From Anaerolineae bacterium (GTDB lineage Bacteria > Chloroflexota > Anaerolineae > JAAYZQ01), in assembly GCA_016929795.1 (NCBI GenBank), contig JAFGIA010000244.1:1-5656 (forward strand): a stretch of 5,656 bases of DNA, written 5' to 3'. Under the pieces are notes generated by a model. It did no database searches, was not told where the DNA came from, and was given only the letters and a program-made list of their open reading frames with translations. Position numbers and translations under genes: made by a program. Each line of letters starts with the position of its first letter. Within the stretch, counting starts at the first letter, position 1. Below, piece by piece: positions 4,951-5,656 of this stretch.

Positions 4951-5625
4951 TCAAGGCCGCCGGAAGCGCTCCTCCAATTCCTCGAGCATGGCGGCCGCCT
5001 CCACCAGCTTGTCGAGTGGATTCTCTTCCCCTCGGAAATAGCGATAGTCGCACGGCATGATGTCGAGGGTCTGAACGAGGTCATTGTGGTAGGCCCTCAC
5101 CGTCGACGGGCTCACGCCATACAGGTCGGCAATTTCACGCTGGCTCAGCTCGATAAAGTTGACTTTGCGGATGGTATAGTCGAGCGCGGCAGCCCACGTC
5201 TCGGGCTTGCGGATCACGAGAGGCCGGCGGCCGAGGCAGATGCGGTATTCCAGCCACATCTGGACGGCGGCGCCAATCACCTCCAGCGCCACGCTCTTCT
5301 TTCTCATCTGCTCGGTGAGCATCGTTTCAACCTCGTCCATGCCCTCGCCAAAAAGCTGCTCAAAGCGCTCCGACAGTTCCTTGTCAGGCTCGTAGCGAAT
5401 GTAGGAGCCGAGGGCACGGCGGGCCGCGTCAAAATCGCCATAGCGAGCGAGGGCACGCGCCAGGTTGAGGTGATGTTGAGGTTCTTCGGGGTTGAGCCGG
5501 ATCGCCTCGTTGAGCGATTCAATCGCCTCATCGATCTCCCAACGCTCGTACTGCTGAAGCCCGAGTGCATTTGCCTTGCGGGCCTTCTGAAGCGTGGGCG
5601 CGGGAATCGGTTGCCGCTTTGACAT
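4951..5625 (-). CDS. TPR protein with C-terminal TFIIB/DUF6398-like helix-turn-helix
   Basis: A 224-residue protein of unknown function. Residues about 13-46 and 47-80 form two tetratricopeptide repeats (ALGLQQYERWEIDEAIESLN followed by AIRLNP; then NLARALARYGDFDAARRAL). TPRs usually bind protein partners. A charged helical stretch (80-110) leads to a helical domain (112-190): GRRPLVIRKPETWAAALDY (132-150) followed by LSQREIADLYGVSPSTVRAYHNDL (160-183), a clear helix-turn-helix. The order of an Ala-rich helix and then QREIAxxxGVSxxTVR resembles the second half of a TFIIB cyclin repeat and, from memory, the bacterial DUF6398 family. A role in DNA binding or regulation is likely but unproven. 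The ATG at 5625 has a GGGAGGG site 5-6 bases upstream. A strong hairpin and a 252-base gap separate it from the metabolic operon, so it is probably not co-transcribed, though it could regulate it. Confidence 0.85.
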   Translation of the reverse strand: MSKRQPIPAPTLQKARKANALGLQQYERWEIDEAIESLNEAIRLNPEEPQHHLNLARALARYGDFDAARRALGSYIRYEPDKELSERFEQLFGEGMDEVETMLTEQMRKKSVALEVIGAAVQMWLEYRICLGRRPLVIRKPETWAAALDYTIRKVNFIELSQREIADLYGVSPSTVRAYHNDLVQTLDIMPCDYRYFRGEENPLDKLVEAAAMLEELEERFRRP

Positions 5626-5656
5626 TCTGCCCTCCCTGGCGTTCCCTATCCTACCC

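Noticed and set aside
4740..5084. Minus-strand ORF of 114 codons and plus-strand ORF 4562-5041 over the gap
   Set aside because: Both run through the terminator-like hairpin and palindrome and overlap the TPR gene or the dehydrogenase start; composition is repeat-like and no domain is visible.

Overview
The window is GC-rich bacterial chromosomal DNA. Six genes can be supported and all lie on the minus strand. Long mirror ORFs on the plus strand are by-products of the G/C-ending codons. Several traits would suit a Chloroflexota (Anaerolineae-like) or similar environmental lineage: a lipoprotein whose Cys is followed by a Pro/Thr-rich stretch, a TPR protein ending in a TFIIB/DUF6398-like helix-turn-helix, dispersed GGAT-nnnn-ATCC palindromes and GCGTGAA heptamers. 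This placement is an inference from style, not proof.

Layout in the direction of transcription (right to left). At 5625-4951 is a TPR protein with a C-terminal helix-turn-helix region. A 252-base gap (4950-4699) follows, holding a strong imperfect hairpin with a T-rich tail (probable terminator) and a perfect 21-base palindromic repeat. Next comes a tight five-gene run that looks like one operon: an LDH2-family 2-hydroxyacid dehydrogenase (4698-3598), an HD-domain phosphohydrolase whose ATG abuts the dehydrogenase stop (3597-2947), an ATP-grasp acyl-CoA synthetase beta subunit with a C-terminal two-cluster ferredoxin domain (2909-1356), a small DUF333 lipoprotein (1319-1044), and the matching acyl-CoA synthetase alpha subunit (1021-122). 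The gaps are 0, 37, 36 and 22 bases. The first 121 bases hold non-coding repeat-like DNA, including twin hairpins whose cores are reverse complements of each other.

How the genes may work together. The alpha and beta subunits should form an ADP-forming carboxylate-CoA ligase of the succinyl-CoA synthetase superfamily. The phosphohistidine, the ATP-grasp metal ligands and the CoA-site glycine motifs are present. The substrate-side loops, however, differ from ordinary SucCD, and some resemble ATP-citrate lyase/citryl-CoA synthetase. The ferredoxin domain fused to beta is the most unusual element: a CoA ligase does no redox chemistry, so the fusion suggests electron transfer to a partner or redox control of the ligase. 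The dehydrogenase at the head of the operon would make or use a 2-oxo/2-hydroxy acid with NAD(P), so the operon plausibly encodes activation and oxidation of a hydroxy- or dicarboxylic acid. The substrate cannot be read from the sequence.
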